The notes under the pieces: model-generated
Told to the model about the DNA's origin: nothing
The model's input: the letters and a program-made list of their open reading frames with translations, nothing else
Databases searched by the model: none
Program-made: the position numbers and the translations under genes
Part shown: in pieces, positions 4,975-6,052 of the stretch
Layout: each line of letters begins with the position of its first letter
Position numbering within the stretch: position 1 is the stretch's first letter
NCBI GenBank assembly: GCA_030526765.1
Contig: JAUNCB010000076.1
Coordinates: 1-6,052, forward strand
Direction of reading: 5' to 3'
DNA from: Bacillota bacterium
Lineage (GTDB): Bacteria > Bacillota > Clostridia > Lachnospirales > Anaerotignaceae
DNA: 6,052 nt

Positions 4975-6052
4975 ATGGAAGAAATGGTTTTCCAGATCGG
5001 GCCGATCCGTCCGCCCAGTGAGGCAAACAGCCTTCTGCTTCGTGTGACGATCAACTGCCCGTGGAATAGATGTAAATTCTGTATGCTGTATAAAAAATAT
5101 GATTTTCATACCCGTTCCGTAGAAGAGGTGAAAAAGGATATTGATACCATGGCGGAGCTCAGAGATCGTATCCTTCAGTTCAAAACAGGAGAAGAATGGG
5201 ATATTGAGGGTGTCAACAGAGAATATCAGTCTCTGACAACAGATGACCAGCGCTGGTGCTATCAGATGGTTTTCCGCTGGCTGACAGAAGGGGACAGCAA
5301 TTCCATCTTTCTGCAGGATGCCAATACCATGTGTCTGCGGGCAGACTGGCTGGCAGAGATCATTCGGTATATCCGTGTGAAGCTGCCCGAGATCAAGCGG
5401 GTTACCTCCTACGGCAGAGCCAATACCCTGGCAAAGATCAGCCCTGAGGATTATAAAATGCTGAAGGAGGCAGGACTGGATCGGATCCATTCCGGTTATG
5501 AATCCGGCTCCGATAAGGTTCTGGCACTGATCGAAAAGGGATGTACCCAGGAGGAACAGATCATCGGCGGCAGAAAGGTAAGAGAGGCGGGTATTGAACT
5601 GTCTATCTATTTTATGCCCGGGGTTGGCGGAAAAGAGCTTTCCGACGATAATGCTATCGAAACGGCAAAGGTGATCAATGCGGTAAATCCTAATTTTGTG
5701 CGTCTGCGTACCTTTGTACTCAGAACGGGCTCTCTGATGGAAGAAGTGCGGGATTCCGGTCATTGGACAGAGGACAGAGATATCAATAAGCTGCTGGAGA
5801 TCCGCAAACTGCTGGCAAATATTGATCCTTCCAAGGCAAACGGGAAAATCACCAGTGACCACATCATCAATCTGCTGCAGGAGGTAAACGGGCAGATGGA
5901 TAAAGACCTGCCCTGGATGCTGGAATATATCGATTCCTTCCTGGCATTGCCTGAACTGGAGCAGCGGAAATATCAGATGGCACGTCGCATGGGCTTCCCT
6001 CTGGACTGGAAGCAGATGTGGCTGATGCGGGAAAGTGATCTGATGCTGATCG
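4975..6052 (+). CDS. Radical SAM protein, COG1032-like (partial, 3' end off-window)
   Basis: The first 359 residues are visible without a stop. ATG 4975-4977 follows AAGGTGAG (4963-4970) by 4 nt; a second in-frame Met at residue 4 is less well placed. After IRPPSEANSLLLRVTINC comes the iron-sulfur cluster motif CPWNRCKFC (Cys28, Cys33, Cys36), followed by the usual aromatic residue region (MLYKKY). Further core motifs are SIFLQDANTM (about 109-118), RVTSYGRANTLAKIS, GYESGSDKVLALIEKG (174-189, SAM-contacting region), ELSIYFMPGVGGKELS and FVRLRTFVLRTGS. These are typical of a widespread radical SAM family in anaerobes whose reaction is unknown to me. The cysteine spacing is CX4CX2C, not the textbook CX3CX2C. 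There is no B12-binding domain before the core. The part after residue 270 is helical and charged and gives no function. The neighbour is a divergent signalling gene, which does not suggest a substrate. Confidence 0.88.
   Translation, partial: MEEMVFQIGPIRPPSEANSLLLRVTINCPWNRCKFCMLYKKYDFHTRSVEEVKKDIDTMAELRDRILQFKTGEEWDIEGVNREYQSLTTDDQRWCYQMVFRWLTEGDSNSIFLQDANTMCLRADWLAEIIRYIRVKLPEIKRVTSYGRANTLAKISPEDYKMLKEAGLDRIHSGYESGSDKVLALIEKGCTQEEQIIGGRKVREAGIELSIYFMPGVGGKELSDDNAIETAKVINAVNPNFVRLRTFVLRTGSLMEEVRDSGHWTEDRDINKLLEIRKLLANIDPSKANGKITSDHIINLLQEVNGQMDKDLPWMLEYIDSFLALPELEQRKYQMARRMGFPLDWKQMWLMRESDLMLI

Noticed and set aside
4933..5862. Long minus-strand frame opposite the radical SAM gene
   Set aside because: Antisense to a protein with clear cluster and SAM-binding motifs; composition is typical of a shadow frame.

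Overview
The window looks like chromosome of an anaerobic, endospore-forming Firmicute of class Clostridia, probably Lachnospiraceae or a close relative. The evidence is the strong Shine-Dalgarno sites, consensus sigma-A promoters, frequent TTG starts, moderate GC content, a Clostridia-type spore polysaccharide deacetylase N-terminus and the style of the GGDEF and radical SAM proteins. This placement is inferred from family resemblance, not from a marker gene.

Left edge (1-345): the last 37 codons of what looks like a serine-recombinase gene run rightward and end at 113. Ten bases further on, and facing it, lies the 5' part of a PdaB-like polysaccharide deacetylase gene (345 to 124, minus strand). 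This reads well from its start through the first catalytic-domain motif and then stops abruptly. The rest of the deacetylase is not present in any frame to the window edge. The simplest reading is that a recombinase-bearing element has inserted into a sporulation-type gene. The arrangement resembles the skin element in sigK and other intervening elements that are excised during sporulation. This is the most interesting part of the window.

Region 346-773: an 18-bp perfect hairpin acts as a likely minus-strand terminator for an unrecognised 54-residue protein (631 to 467, TTG start, very strong ribosome binding site). Divergent from it is a fully consensus sigma-A promoter (TTGACA, 16 bp, TATAAT), with a 13-bp inverted repeat just upstream.

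Region 774-2840: a two-gene pseudouridine catabolic operon. psuK is a pseudouridine kinase with an N-terminal winged-helix domain, and psuG is pseudouridine-5'-phosphate glycosidase. Together they convert pseudouridine to uracil and ribose 5-phosphate. psuG has far more biased codon usage than psuK. A strong bidirectional terminator closes the operon and also serves the convergent gene.

Region 2846-4834: a membrane-bound diguanylate cyclase (minus strand) with an extracytoplasmic double-Cache-like sensor, a HAMP-like region, a PAS-like segment and an intact GGDEF site without the inhibitory I-site. Its promoter and ribosome binding site show that it starts at 4762.

Region 4835-6052: a divergent intergenic region with promoters for both sides, then a radical SAM protein (COG1032-like) that runs off the right edge. 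No tRNA, rRNA, CRISPR array or riboswitch was seen.
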